A stretch of 64,000 nucleotides of DNA from Scytalidium lignicola (taxonomy: Eukaryota; Ascomycota; Leotiomycetes), in contig NCSJ02000082.1 of the NCBI GenBank assembly GCA_002812745.2, positions 1 through 64,000 of the forward strand. The letters are read 5' to 3'. The notes beneath the pieces are model-generated. The model was not told the DNA's origin. It did no database searches and saw only the letters and a program-made list of their open reading frames with translations. This document shows, in pieces, positions 44,842 through 57,664 of the stretch. Numbering within the stretch: the stretch's first letter is position 1; every line of letters starts with the position of its first letter. Position numbers and translations under genes: made by a program.

Positions 44842-46821
44842 TCATACCTGTTCCTTTTCAGAGGCCGATTTCGGAGCTGTCTCTTTCTTATGGATGAAGC
44901 CCTGATCTGTTTCAAGTTCTCTATCCAGGCTTATCTCCTTTATCCAGATCAAGCTGCAAACCAGCGCAACTGCACTAAGAACGGTCATCACGATATGTAT
45001 AGCCCTCAAGCCCTCCACATAGGCATGGATCACCGTGGTCTTCATGACACCTTGTTCTCCCACATCCGACCAAGTCTTTAGAATCTCAACTAACCCGCTT
45101 GCATCTTTCGCCCATGAATTGGCATAAGCACTGAAAGGTGTATTGAGGATATTTCGCTTGAAGGTGTTTTGAAAGATGACTCCAGAGATGGCAACGCCGA
45201 GTGTTTGCCCGAGGGCACGGAAGAAGGAGTACATCGCACCAGCGAAGGGAATGTCGCGGTTTGACACTGGAGCTTGGCATGCGAAGCCTTGAGCGGAGAA
45301 TAGCATACCAGTTCCAATTCCGACTATAAGCAGCATGGCAGCCCAGGTGGCCGTGTTTGTATTTTCCTTAAGGACTATGGACATTCCCATACCAGCTGTT
45401 GTTAACAACCATCCTATCCACTTGAAAGATGTCAGCAAATTTTAGGTGTAGGCAACAGCGACAACTTACAATAGATGGTCTGTATCTTCCAGTCTTTGTT
45501 ATGACAATTCCGACAACAATGGCAGCTGGAGCAGACGTAAAAGTTGATGGGAAAAGAGCTACTCCAGCACCGATTGCACCCTTATGCTTTACTGCCTCGA
45601 AATAGAGAGGAATATAGTATAGCAGTGACCAAAGAATAATTCCATGTGTAACAGTACTTAAATATGATGTAAGTGAGGTGGATGATCGGAATAGGCTACG
45701 ACGAATGAGTGGATCTTTTGGTATGTATGTCGAGTATAGCACGAAGCCTAGAAGCCCAGTGATACCAAGAAAGAGTGGCACGAGAGTTCTCCATGATGTC
45801 CAGTCGTACTGAATACCGCCCCAAGTAATCGGAATGATGAATGCCGTTGCCGACGCCACGAAAAGGAATGACGATAACCAGTCGAAGGCTTTGAGCTTCA
45901 TCCACGGTGTTCCTTCTTTTGTATTTAATCGGAGACAGATTGGGATTAAAGCTGCACTGATAACGCAGAACGGCAAGTTGAACCAGAAGATCCATCTCCA
46001 GGTAGTCTTTTCAGCAAACAGCCCTCCAATAACGGGACCAATGATTGTTCCGATAGCTACAGGATTTGGTTAGCACAAGCCATCTCGAGATTCTTGCTTC
46101 GGTGGTAAGAATAGGAGGCATACCCCATTGTAGAGAGATCAATGCCATCCACTTCCCCCGTTCCCTCAAACTAACCAAGTCTGCTAATACGACATATGTC
46201 AAAGCAACCAGTCCGCCACCCCCAATACCTTGGACACACCTGCCAACTAGTAATACTGTGACATTCTTTGCAACACAAGCCAAGATTGTCCCTATTATGA
46301 AGAGCAGTAATGCACTTAAGACCACGGATTTACGGCCAAAAATGTGGGAGAGCGAGGCCCATGTTGGCTGAAAGACGGTAGAACATAGGAGGAAGGATGT
46401 ACCACACCAGAAAGCCTCAATTGCTGTAGCTCCAAGAGCTGCTGCCACGGTCTAGTAATTTGTTAGTATCATCGACCACAGAGCTTATTGAAGGGTATCA
46501 TACAGGTAAAGCAACTGATAGAATGGTTGCATCGATAGCACAAACAAAGTTAAGGAGAGCTAGGCATCCGAATGTCCCGTAGAATCTCCAGTTCCGTTTC
46601 GGTAGGGTTTCTTCTTCAATTGTCAAGATCGAACTTGATCCTTTAGTTGTGGTTACTGGATTCACTTCAAGAATTGTCTCTGCCTTAATAGTGGTGCAGG
46701 CTGAAAGTGTTCTACTAGATCTCATATCATGAGATCCAGTGGAAGTATCGTAGTCCTTGACAGAATCTTTGGGGGTCATGCTGTCCTCTGTGATGGTGTG
46801 ATTGGAGTTTGGTCCCGCCAT
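44842..46821 (-). CDS. MFS multidrug transporter, DHA2 (14-TM) type
   Basis: Drug:H+ antiporter-type exporter of the plasma membrane. Minus-strand exons are 46821-46504, 46451-46124, 46056-45470 and 45420-44842, 603 residues. About 85 hydrophilic Ser/Thr-rich residues precede TM1 (GCLALLNFVCAIDATILSVA). The DHA2 features are SHIFGRKSVVLSALLLF (motif A region), LLVGRCVQGIGGGGLVALTY and RERGKWMALI with IGTIIGPVIGGLFAE (motif C) over an intron, then WRWIFWFNLPF. The C-tail is charged. Many such genes lie in toxin or metabolite clusters, but the neighbours here give no such cluster, so the substrate stays open. Confidence 0.93.
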
Positions 46822-49432
46822 TTTGGTAGTTTAAGAATAAACTTGACGAAGATGTGGTGTTCAAATAACCACTGTATAAAAAAGACATAGAATTATGTGA
46901 AGTGGAACAGTGAATATATGTGATATTCCTTACCTAGGAAATATATTGACCAGGTTCCTAATAGTCAGTAAGCCGCAATAATGGGGTGTTATTCAGATAG
47001 CTTTGGTACAGCAAAGAAGTGATGGTGCAAAACATTCAGAACGAATGGGATCTTTGCATTCACCTGCATGGCTTGGAGATAGGACACATCCCTTACCTTG
47101 GACCTCGACACACAAACAAGTTCTGCATTGCCGAATTGGTAGCCATCTCGATCAAAGCAAGCCGCTGCTTTCTCGTAGTACACCGATAGACAAAGAAAAA
47201 TCAACCTACAACGGCCGGACATCGCACCACCTAATGCTGTACTACAGCTGGTGGTCTTTGGTGTAACCTCATGGTCTAGAGCAGACGGTTCTATTGACTG
47301 AACCCCAAGTGTATTCCCGGTGGGCCTCGATGATTGCAACTATCTCCGACTATGGAGCTACTGTACGACTCTATCGATTGCAGAACAAAGAGTGGGAAAC
47401 TGGATCCGAGTCAAGAGGGTGGAACTAAGTCACAGAGCCTCAAAGTGGGCTTAAAGACTTCAGTACCCACAGCATGGTATATCAAATCGCTATCGGCTAG
47501 GCATACTTTGGGCACGGGTATGGCCGCAGAGCATTTGCAGCAACACCTTCCATTCGTAGGGATACGAAGATCTGGCGGTTTCAGGCTCCCCCAGCTTCAA
47601 TAGCGTGCTGACCGACTGTGCGTGGAATCCATTGCCGTGGAATGGAAGGTAGTTTTGAGAAAGTTGGGGTCCATTGAGAAAAGGTGTGGTTGACCAGAGC
47701 GGAATAGGAGAAAGCGCCAATTAGGTCGTTACGTGTACAAGAAGGGAGTCAACGCCCAACTACGTTTGTGGCGCCGGAACAGCCATCGCCGTAACGAGTA
47801 AAGGCTTGATTTCCACATCCATTGAAGCGTGAGAGCTATGGGACTTTTGGTTGACACTACATTCAAATAGTTTTCGACGCCTCAGCCTTATCAGTTTCTT
47901 CCAAGTGCAAGGCGTCTTGAGCCACCTGCTTCAGCATCGGGGATTTTTTGGAATCAGGCTTCTGGCAATTATTCGACCTGGCAATCTACCAGCTATTGGA
48001 TGCCGTTATCTGCGATATCTGTCTGGTGTTACCATCGAGGAATGTTTCTTTGTTCACGGCCCGAGCCTACACGTGTATTCCTGCGAGACATATGAGTCTC
48101 GATGCGTGTACCCGCTGTTATACTGTGGTACTGTACAAGACTCACGATTATATTGAGATCCAATTAGAGCATCCTGCTTATCTCGCAATACACAGCCCAT
48201 TTTTGTCTAATACAGTGTTCCATTAGTGCAGTCCGGGCAGTAAGTCAAATGTTATGCAATGAGAGGTGTTTTGCATACACCAACATCCTCAGCTGGCTTC
48301 GCCTTTCAGCCACTTAAAGATAGCCGCATCGTGAAATCCTATCAATATTTAGATCGGAATCAGATAGCGGCAACCAGGGCATGGTGCTTGTTACCACATC
48401 TCTCCAATTAGCTTTAAGTGGCTGGCCGCGTGGTTTTGGTGCTTCTAGGCCACGATAGTCAATGCAAATATCTTCGAGCAATATGGGTACGTCACCATGG
48501 TTACAATAATCTAAGGTAAGACCCTAAGAGAAAGGGTCTATGAATTAGTCAAGCTGAAGAGAAGAAAAATTTAAAAGCTTTTGGAAAGAAGAATGGATAG
48601 TTTACAAGTTGTGGCTTGTTCAAAGTGGGTCGGAGTAGACTGATGATAATTAGTAGCTAAATTCTGGACAGAGGTCAATTTGATAGATCATTCCTAAAGA
48701 AGAAGTAGCGTAGCGGCTTAATTTTTGGAATCAATTTCAATAGTAGTTGTATATATAGATAGTGAAATAAGTCTGGATTTTTTTNCAAGATTCTTTTGCA
48801 AGCTGTAATACAGTTCTAGGTAATCCAGTTGCACGATCATGGTGATATAGACCAATAAAACAAGTTCATATCTGTATTCCCCTCAATCATTTTGGTAATT
48901 ATGATCTCTATATCACAATTTACGGTTAGTTAGCAAATACATAAGCGGATGTTTGAATTTAACTTGTCCGACCCATTACGCGTCCAGTTCAGTTCGTCAA
49001 GAGGGATCATTCTGTGCAGCAATGCGCAATAGCAAAATGACGCAAAGTTACACAGCAAATTAATGAGGCCATGTCTTATATAATATGCCTGTACATGTAT
49101 AATCAGAACAAAAATCTCACTAGCCGTGCATAGAATCGAATGAGACAAAGTCTCAACGCATGTTCATTTGTCTCCCTTCCTCCGGAAGTGACACATGATT
49201 TGATTGCTGTTAAGATAGTAGAGACGATTCATTATTATAAATCTAGTTGTCATAATGCTGCAAATATCATGAAATCCTTTAAATATGTTCTTATATCCTA
49301 TTTTCCCACTATTATAATCATAATTGCGGCATAACTCCTGTACCTTTATTATTTCCAAAACTCCAAATTGACCCCGTTTTCTTCCCATAATCCAAATGTA
49401 AATCCATATCTAGAAAGGCCATCCCTCTCTCT
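46822..49432. other. gene-poor region, about 2.6 kb
   Basis: MFS promoter on the left; the right part is AT-rich 3' flank of the SpEAF gene, with an N at 48785. Several short open frames of 60-116 codons exist on both strands between 46989 and 48226. None has a recognised family or convincing exon partners, so no gene is called. Confidence 0.4.
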
Positions 49433-50380
49433 TTACTCCTCTTCACTTTCATCACTCTCATTCTCATTAGCAGAATGCGTCATCTCGACCGTAGTCTCTT
49501 GCAACGCCTGTTCCAACTCCGCCTCAAGGTCTAATTCCATGTCTTCTTCCGTGATTCCGCCCATATCATTATTATTCGCTGGACTGGGCAGCTTGAGGGG
49601 ATCTACATCTTCATTTCGCTCTTTTTGATAGTCTTGCTCGTCATCACTATCTTCTTCACTGACCTCCTCTTCACTAGGTTCCCGTCGGAAAACAGGTGTG
49701 GACTGGTAGCGATATTGTGCAGGCGCCGAGCCATCCGGATATTCAATTGTAAGCCCGTCGTCTGAGTTGTCTGCTTCTGACTCAGGTGTTGGCGAGCGGG
49801 CTTTAGGTTTGGATTTCTTAGGTGGCTTCTCGGCCTTCCGACGTTTTACATCAGTTGCTGCGCTTGTTGTGCTCTGGCTCTTGGCGGCCTTCGATTGCTT
49901 CCTTTGAGGTTGGGAAGGTGAAGTTGTCTCCAGTTGTGGATATGACGATCGTAGGCTTGACTCGTTATCATCCCATGGGGCTTTGACGAGGTTCATATCG
50001 AAGGTGGAATCAAGGTGATGTAGGACAAAGTGCTTCTTCGCAGGGTTGAAAATAAGGACGTATTTCCCATCTCCTGATGACCGTGCGCCATTGTAAACAT
50101 ATTGATCTGAGTCATTGGAAGTGGAGAGGTCGTAAGTTGTAGGATCGGAATCGGAAATTTGAAGAAAGGCAGGGTCTGGGGCGTCCGATGACGAGTCTGG
50201 CTTGTGGTTATCTAGGAAGGATGTTAGCCCTCTCGATAATCTAATCGATCAGTATGAATCAAAAAGCAACGTACATCGAATGCTAGTATAAAGATGCTTT
50301 GAGGGCTTGCCTAGCAAAGCATCGCTGAGCACGATGGGATACTTAGCAGACCGGTCCAAGTCTATTGAGGGTGCTGCCAT
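49433..50380 (-). CDS. RNA polymerase II elongation factor, ELL-associated factor (SpEAF) family
   Basis: Partner of ELL in stimulating transcript elongation. Minus-strand exons are 50380-50275 and 50211-49433 (63-nt intron), 294 residues. The conserved N-terminal domain spans about residues 5-115: YPIVLSDALLGKPSKHLYTS, then SGDGKYVLIFNPAKKHFVLH and LDSTFDMNLVKAPW. The rest is disordered, with a basic Lys/Pro patch (KAEKPPKKSKPKARS) and long acidic stretches to the C-terminal SDESEEE, as in other EAF proteins (transactivation tail). I am confident in the family; no partner gene is nearby. Confidence 0.85.
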
Positions 50381-52136
50381 GGTGGGTTAAGCCTCTTTTC
50401 GAGAATGGCTACCTTGACTAGTGATATTATTGCCACCCTAATAATCAGTAGCGCAACGCAATACAGAAAGCAGGGCGTGTTATACAACGGGACCGGAGAT
50501 CTCTGTGCAAATGCGAGGAAGGCTGAAAGGCTGAGGATCAAGGATCAGCGATCGTTGTCGGCCTGAGGCATTTTTCAACTCCCCATAGATTCATCACCAA
50601 CGCCAACAACGCCAGCCAACAGAGGAAATATTTAAATCTATGTAGTAGTACGAATATATGTTTACAGGGTATCCCCTTTTCGAATCAAAAAGTTCCCCCA
50701 AACGTACGATTTCTCTGCATGTGTGATCTTGACTTGAGGCGCTCAGGGCTCGGCTCCTGTTAACGTTTGTAGCCCTAACTGACGTTTCTCTGCTACTAAC
50801 TGTCCACTATGTCATGTTGGAGGGACATAAATATATCCTTGTGTGGTAGTATCAGGTCTCTTGCATTTCTAATTCCACTTTTGGTGGAATTGCCCCAAGA
50901 GGCGCGTGTGCATCAGGAATCTAGTGATGTGGAATGCGGCCATTGGATCAGTCAAGAGCTTGCTCTTGTCGAGTGGAGTTCTGCGAAACGGTTCCCCGGT
51001 AAAGTATTCCTTTCGTAGTTGTGCAAAGACAGGGCACTCGAATACAGTAGCACATGCCTGACTGATTTTATCGATAGGTTGTGAAAGTACTTTTCATATG
51101 GAAGGACACAAGTATGTAATGTACGATACGTAACTCGTAAGTACGGAAGTCTTCAACGGGCGAGCACCTCGCCAGTTACGCTCCTGCTTCCGTACATGGT
51201 AAGCGTAACTAGCGAGGTGCTCGCCCGTTGAAGACTTCCGCCAAGCCTACCCCAGTTGTCACGGTTGTTAATTACCCCAGATTCTCGTTTCTCCCATCTT
51301 GTTGAATCTGATAATTGGTTAAAGAGACAACCTGACAAGTAATAATGACAGCATCCGATGCTTCTGACGTTGCTCTCCGTTACTCGCTGTTGCATAACAC
51401 CTCTGAATGCTGAATGGCAACACTCACTCAAGCTCCTCCTGGCCCTCCTACACCGACTTCACATACATAAATTGTAGAGCGGGAAAATGTCCTCAACTTA
51501 GTGACTCTTTAATGCGTCACTTTGACTTTTCCTTTGCCTTTACCTAGCCCTACAAAGGTCCGAGATTGCACCTTCTGCCAGGTCCCAGGTAGAGAGATGT
51601 CAACAAAAACGGATTGTCCCTTAATTAGTATCGATTTTTACCATTACTTCCGCGTTGTTCCCCAGTACGCCCCAAGTCTTGCGGCAGATAGCTGGCATAG
51701 TAAGAAAGCCCGGGGACTTTTTCCACTTCTCTTACCGGCCCCGCTTTCCCTGTGCCATTTTCTGTGGATCAACCGGTCTCCTAGGGTTGGGTTGACATAG
51801 AGCTGCATGAATCATACCGTAGTAACACTATAAAGTGATCGGCCACGAGAAATTCATAGGAAGGGAAATGTTGGCATGAGTAAAGAGAGGGGTATTCCTT
51901 CCTCGGTCTACTTGGGGATCTTCACCTGGAATGCTGCTCTGCGACAGCAGTACGTATAGCACAGATCTTCTCGGTATCCACACTTCTTTTCATAATCGTT
52001 TTGCGGAAGTATTTCTATTTAATCTCGTTGTTCCCTCTGTTGTGGCGTTTATGTTCACTTTTCAATTCTTTAATATAGCCTTCTCCTGGTTATAGCAATT
52101 TTTTAATCCTGAATTACTTCCCATCTCTTATAAAAC
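50381..52136. other. intergenic region with a strong hairpin, about 1.75 kb
   Basis: Divergent promoters of the SpEAF gene and the Baeyer-Villiger monooxygenase. The only striking element is the inverted repeat at 51144-51240. Short open frames here are not supported. Confidence 0.45.
51144..51240. repeat. 39-bp near-perfect inverted repeat (hairpin)
   Basis: Arms 51144-51182 and 51202-51240 are reverse complements with a single mismatch (C against T, a G-U wobble if transcribed), separated by a 19-nt loop. GC-rich arms stand out from AT-rich surroundings. Part of the loop, CTTCCGTAC (51187-51195), is also the complement of GTACGGAAG at 51141-51149, allowing a competing shorter stem. No target-site duplication is evident. 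Confidence 0.9.
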
Positions 52137-54353
52137 ATGGCTCCAGATTCTTCCAATTTGTACACCAATGGCTCTCAAGGCAATGGCGGAACATCTGATA
52201 GATACGAGATACCAGATGTTCTATTGTTTGACCCCAAGCACAGGAAGATCAAAGTTCTTACCATTGGTGCTGGCGTCTCTGGTATTATGATGGCATACAA
52301 AATACAGAAACAGTGTGAGAAGTAAGTCAATCCATGCTTAAGCACGGCATATGCCTTCTTGGGTCATGTCTTTTTCAGAGTAACCTACATCATTATATGA
52401 CATACTGATCATTTATAGCGTTGAACATGTTATCTACGAGAAGAATGATGACATTGGTGGGACATGGCTGGAAAATAGATATCCTGGTTGTGCCTGTGAT
52501 GTGCCTTCACATGCATACACATTTAACTTTGCATTGAAGTAGTTTTACCTCCTTCACGCTGCTTAACTTCAAAAAAAGCTAACGTTTCATTTTTTCTTCT
52601 TCGCCCACAGCCCAGAATGGTCGCGATACAACAGTCATTCCGAAGAGATCTGGAGATACCTTGACAAAGTTTGTGAGGTTTTTGATTTTCGAAAATTCAT
52701 GACTTTTAAGACTGAGGTTATTGGATGCTACTGGGATGAAGATGTTGGACAGTGGACCGTAAAGCTCCGTACTAAAGGAAATCGTCCAGGAGAATACAAA
52801 GAATTTGAAGAAAAGTGTGATATTTTATTGCACGGAACGGGAATTTTGAATAACTACAAATGGCCAGACGTTGAGGGACTGCATTCATTTAAAGGAAAGG
52901 TCATTCGTAAGTCACCTAAATACAACCTCAGAAATATACAGCTAACTGTGTAAGATACTGCCAATTGGCCAAAGGACTACCAGGAAGAACAGTGGAAGAA
53001 TGAATCAGTTGCCATCATTGGTTCTGGATCATCTTCAGTCCAAACGCTCCCAACTATGCAACCGTACGTTAAGCACATAGACACATTCGTCCGCACCCCG
53101 ATATGGTTTGTTCCAGTTGCAGGCAATGGTGGAGATGGACTGATATATACGGAGGATGAAAAACAAGAGTTTAGACGCAACATTCCAGCAATGCTGAAGT
53201 ACACCAAGAAGCTTGAAACTATGATCAATGGAGACTGGAATATGTTCTTTAAAGACTCTGAGGTGCAAAAGAAAGCACAGGAGTTACTCGGAGCCCGTAT
53301 GACTGAAATGATCAAAGATGAACGGCTACTCAAAGGATATACTCCAAAGTTCGGGGTTGGTTGTCGGAGAATTACCCCAGGTAAAGTTCCCTTCTCTTTA
53401 CTACTAGTTATATGATATTTACGGATAAATATTGATAATTTGATTTAGGCGATCCATATATGAGAGCAATCCAGCAGCCAAATGTTGACGTCCAATTTGC
53501 GCATGTGGTTAAAATCACTGAAGACTCGGTCGTTGACTCTAACGGTAACTCATTCAAACCCGACACTATCATCTGTGCTACAGGATTCGACGTTTCGTAT
53601 AGGCCTCGTTTCCCTGTCGTCGGAAGAAATGGTGTTGATCTTCGCGACAAGTGGAAGGTGCGCCCTGAATCGTATCTAGGACTTTCGGTTCCAGATATAC
53701 CAAACTTCATCACGTTCATTGGTCCCACTTTTCCTGTTGAGAATGGCTCCGTTATGGGTCCGCTTACGCAAGTTGGGAATTATGCTGTTAAGATGATCAA
53801 GAAGATGCAAACGGAATTCATTCATTCATTTGAACCCAAACAGGACGTCACAGATGCGTTCAATGAGCATACTCAAGAACTGTTGAAGCAGACCGTTTGG
53901 ACTGATGATTGTAGAGCCTGGTATAGAGGTATGCATTCCCTTGACCTAATGTCTTGCTATACCCTTATACCCTAACTCTCTCATGATAGACAATGAGACT
54001 GGACGTGTGAAAGCCGTCTATCCTGGTAGTTCGCTGCACTATTATCGTCTTACTGAGAATCCTCGATACGAAGATTATAACTTCAAATATCAAAACAAAC
54101 ACAACCAGTAAGTCCAAAAAGAAACACTGCTCTTTTCTAATGGGACACGAGCTAATACCTATTTAGATGGGCCTTCTTAGGGCGAGGGTTTACCAGCGAG
54201 AATTTCATAGAAGGCGCGGATAATTGCCCTTGGCATTCTGAAGAATTCATTGATCCAAAGTGGTTGCCAGTTATCGAGTCTGGAGAATTGAAGTACGATA
54301 ATGGTAATGCATCTTCTTCTGACAGGTTAGTAAAAGATGCACATTTGTTGTAA
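52137..54353 (+). CDS. Baeyer-Villiger-type flavin monooxygenase
   Basis: FAD/NADPH enzyme that inserts oxygen next to a ketone, giving esters or lactones. Exons 52137-52321, 52419-52538, 52611-52906, 52955-53380, 53449-53928, 53990-54107 and 54167-54353, 603 residues. FAD-binding Rossmann motif GAGVSG at 44-49 and [21 protein letters not shown], then the BVMO fingerprint FxGxxxHxxxWP read as FKGKVIHTANWP (residues 195-206), and the NADPH Rossmann [18 protein letters not shown] lies in the C-half. The fingerprint is completed across an intron, which supports the model. The C-terminal 15-20 residues are less certain. Fungal paralogues act in steroid, alkanone or polyketide chemistry; the substrate is unknown. 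Confidence 0.93.
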
Positions 54354-55115
54354 ATATATGTAGGTTTCAGTCCCAGGTCCAATTCACAAACAACCGGACA
54401 TATCATAATTTACTGCAATTCACGATATCTTGCATTTCTTAATTCCAAAGTTTGAAACATCGTGAAGCTCGAATTCGTGTGGCTAATGCCGGTGTTTTGG
54501 TATCGTTAGACCACAATCAATTCCATCCCATCCCCAGTAATTGCCTCAATTTTGCCTCTCTCCATATTTATCTCCACAGCATTAAATAGGGTAAAAGTTC
54601 ATTACTCTGGTTTACCAATTTAAGACTTCCTGAACCGCTTTTACTTCAGTACAATATTCCCTATTTAAAACAGTAAAGCGCGAAATATGTTTCATTCGGT
54701 GGGGGAGTAAAAGAAATTAGAAGCACCCCGAAACGACAATATTCACGACGAGGCTGACGACGATGCCGAGGCTTAGCCAAGCCTTGCTCTACCCCACTGC
54801 AATGGAATCTTCACCAATGAGCGTGGAAATCGCTCCACCCATGCAACAAGGTGCGTGGGAGAAACGACGACTTTGAAGAAGACAAAACAACTCACTTTAT
54901 ATGGAAACGATTTCTACCTCAACTTCGAAACGAGGGATTTCTAGATTTGCAAACCCTAAACCGTTATTGCAGCATCAAACTTGGCGAAATCCGCCATCCA
55001 TCTCCTGGATTCCTCCAAAGCACTGACGCCACACAACTAAACGAACTGATCCGGTACGGCATCTGGGCATCAACGACACCGATTCCATACACTCGCACAA
55101 CCAACTTCAATAATT
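54354..55115. other. intergenic region and 5' leader of the SH3 gene
   Basis: 762 nt between two plus-strand genes. An open frame at 54851-55159 overlaps the first exon of the SH3 gene in another frame and lacks family resemblance, so it is treated as leader sequence. Confidence 0.45.
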
Positions 55116-56017
55116 ATGCCTCCATTATCCGGCGAGGAGCGGCAGAGGATCATCAATAATAACCGATCGCTACGCAATATAAAAAATGTGATACACCTCT
55201 AGTATCTAAGCATGAAGGAAATGTATCTAACAGGATCTAGGAACTCGAACATCTCATGGAAGAGAGCGCTATCAGCGACGAGCAATTCGATACTATTATG
55301 AACGCTCTACCTGTAGAAACACCTCTGAGCGGCGCTGGTGCTTCTCGAGCTGTAGCCGGACCAGCCGCGACCCCGAGCAGTGCATCATCACCGACAAATG
55401 CTATGGCAAGGCTGAACGTCAACGATCAACAACAATTCAGAGCAGTTGAACCAACCCCAGTAGCTCAGGCTTCAGCACCGCAAGAGCCTGCTGAGATCGG
55501 TCGCGCTAGAGCACTCTACCGCTACGCAGATTCCAACCCGAACGATTGCCAGTTAGAACCAGGAGACATAATATCAGTTTACGAGCACATGAACGCAGAT
55601 TGGTGGATGGGCAAGAACACACGTACAGGTAAAGTCGGAATCTTCCCTCGAAACTACGTCGATCCCGTGTCTGCTCCACCGCCCGGTCCACCAGGGGGAT
55701 TTGACGGCGGCGCACCGCCACCAGCTTACTACGACCCGAAATTCAATAACGGCGGATATCCTGGACAACCGCAGTATCAGCAGCAGCAGCAGCTATATGG
55801 ACAACAGCAACCTCCTCCATCTGGTCCAAGCGATCCTTACAATAGTTCGGCTCCGCCTATGGCGATGGCAAATCCACCTGCGGCAGATCAGCAACAGCAG
55901 CCGGGTGGAAGTAAAGTAGGCGAGTATGGAAAGAAATTCGGCAAGAAGCTAGGAAATGCAGCTATTTTCGGTGCTGGTGCCACTCTTGGTGCAGATGTTG
56001 TCAATTCAATCTTCTAG
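55116..56017 (+). CDS. SH3-domain protein, LSB1/PIN3-like (Las17-binding)
   Basis: Actin-patch and endocytosis adaptor related to yeast Lsb1/Pin3. Exons 55116-55187 and 55241-56017, 282 residues. The start MPPLSGEERQRIINNNRSLR matches the short N-terminal helix of this family, joined over a 53-nt intron to ELEHLMEESAISDEQFDTIM. The SH3 domain covers about residues 112-166: ARALYRYADSNPNDCQLEPG, then WWMGKNTRTGKVGIFPRNYV with the ALYDY-like, WW and PxxY positions. A PPAY motif (about 185), the kind bound by the ubiquitin ligase Rsp5, lies just after. A Gln/Pro-rich stretch with Q repeats precedes a conserved Gly-rich C-tail (KKFGKKLGNAAIFGAGA). The Q/P tract resembles the prion-inducing region of Pin3. 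Confidence 0.88.
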
Positions 56018-56575
56018 ATTGAAAAATTCCATGCATTTCAGCACAGGATGTCTTATGCCTTAATGATGATAATGTTGTTCATCGTCCCTTCAAGATTAAT
56101 TTGAGTGTTTTTACGCAAGGAAGTTCAAGGCGTTGTGTTTTCCTGATTTTGACATTTATTGAGCTGAATCTGAGTTGCCTCATAGCCGTGACTGCAGTGC
56201 TTTAATGGGTGGTTTGAAGTCGAAAAAGAAGAGTATTGCATTATAAAATGGCATGAGTAGCTTTTTTTGTGTAGATATGTCGGAATATCATCCCTGTTAC
56301 AAGAGTCATAGATGGCCCTCTTTGTTTGTTTCAACGCCCGTAGAATGGGATATCCTCGCTATGTCGTATTAGTATGGATAAGGGTTTACAAAAAGTTTAG
56401 ATTGTCGACTTTAAACATAATTATGTATCAAATCTATTGTCATATGTGGTTTTATAAGGACTCAGTAAATCAGCTTCCCAAAGCTTCATTTCAGATCTTC
56501 GAGGAAGAACTAGACCTCCTACCATGCAATCAGACTAGTGTAGTCCAAATAAAACCCACCATACACCAACTTGAC
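56018..56575. other. convergent intergenic region
   Basis: 3' flanks of the SH3 gene and the dienelactone hydrolase. No gene is seen. Confidence 0.5.
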
Positions 56576-57664
56576 TTACAAGTGCCTATCGAACCATTCC
56601 GCAACCAGACCATAACCACGCTCGTATTCCTGTTTTGACTTGTCATCGCTCAAACCTCTCGCGGCCATCCACCCATGTTCCTGGTCAGGGAACCATTCGA
56701 CCTTCTTTGGTCCTTTCAGCGTAGCCTCGAAATTGGTGACGTCTTCTTTAGATTCGTCCTTAGAAGGAAGCACGAAGAATGGAATGCTGATATTCTCTGC
56801 GTCTTTTGGATCTAGCATAGCAGGGTGTGCGAGGACGGCGGCTTTGTATGGGGTGTCGGGTCCAGAGGTTAGGGAAATAATCTTACCACCCCAGCAAAAC
56901 TATCCGAAACATACTTCGTCAGCTTTCTTGAAGAACATAATATATAGTTTATTGTACATGGATATTTGAGATATCATAAATATGACGCAAGGTGTATAGG
57001 GACATAACTTACGCCTAATGTTCCCCAATCCTTGATAGAAGAATACTTCTTCTCAACCTCCTTCAAGTATGGTTTGATCTTCGCTGCGGTTGCTGGAGGA
57101 GATCCCTGCGCAGAGAAGAAGGCTCCAAGATTCTTCTTATCCTCATCGTTCTTTGGAGGGTACCTGCACGCAAGTCTCAGTCTCTTTGGCCTTGGATAGG
57201 GAGGTATACAAAGACAGAGCATACCAAGAAATATCAGCAGGCTTGCCTTGGAACCAATCTGGCATGAATATGGCATATTTTTGGTGCTTATTTGCATCAG
57301 ACAGAATATCGGCACCTTGGAGGGTCTGAGGAAAGTAGCCGAAGATATCATAGATGACAAGGATGGCCTTAGTGGCATCCGCTGGACCGACGACGTCTGA
57401 ATTGCGATTAGCAATTGAGTTGGCTCTAGCTGTTTGGTGATATTGATACTTACATGTCTTCAATCCGCCAATTTCCTCGTACTTGCCCTTGGGCTCATAC
57501 CCCGTCACGATAACCGGGGGGATGGTGCAGCAAGCCTTAGAGTGAGTACTTTGATCCATTGCGTAGAAGCGCTTGATAGCTGGTGTGTACTTGGAGTTGA
57601 TTGGATATCTAAACTGGCGTTGAAGAGATATGTTGATAGTGGGGATAATGCGATTAAATATCAT
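56576..57664 (-). CDS. dienelactone hydrolase family protein
   Basis: Alpha/beta hydrolase of the carboxymethylenebutenolidase type. Minus-strand exons are 57664-57454, 57396-57225, 57163-57013 and 56899-56576, 285 residues. After SKACCTIPPVIVTGYEPKG comes AILVIYDIFGYFPQTLQGAD, then FMPDWFQGKPADISWYPP, the nucleophile-Cys elbow GFCWGGK (formed exactly at the last splice junction) and the catalytic His in DQEHGWMAARG. The usual family start is near MDQSTHSKACC (57559). The longer in-frame start at 57664 adds an Arg-rich, acid-free leader of 35 residues that looks like a mitochondrial targeting peptide. Aromatic-ring catabolism is the textbook role but fungal members vary. Confidence 0.92.

Noticed and set aside
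47003..47603. Medium open frames on the plus strand
   Set aside because: No family resemblance and no splice sites linking them; left as an undescribed interval.
54851..55159. 102-codon open frame before the SH3 gene
   Set aside because: It overlaps the well-supported first exon of the SH3 gene in another frame and has no homologue I know.
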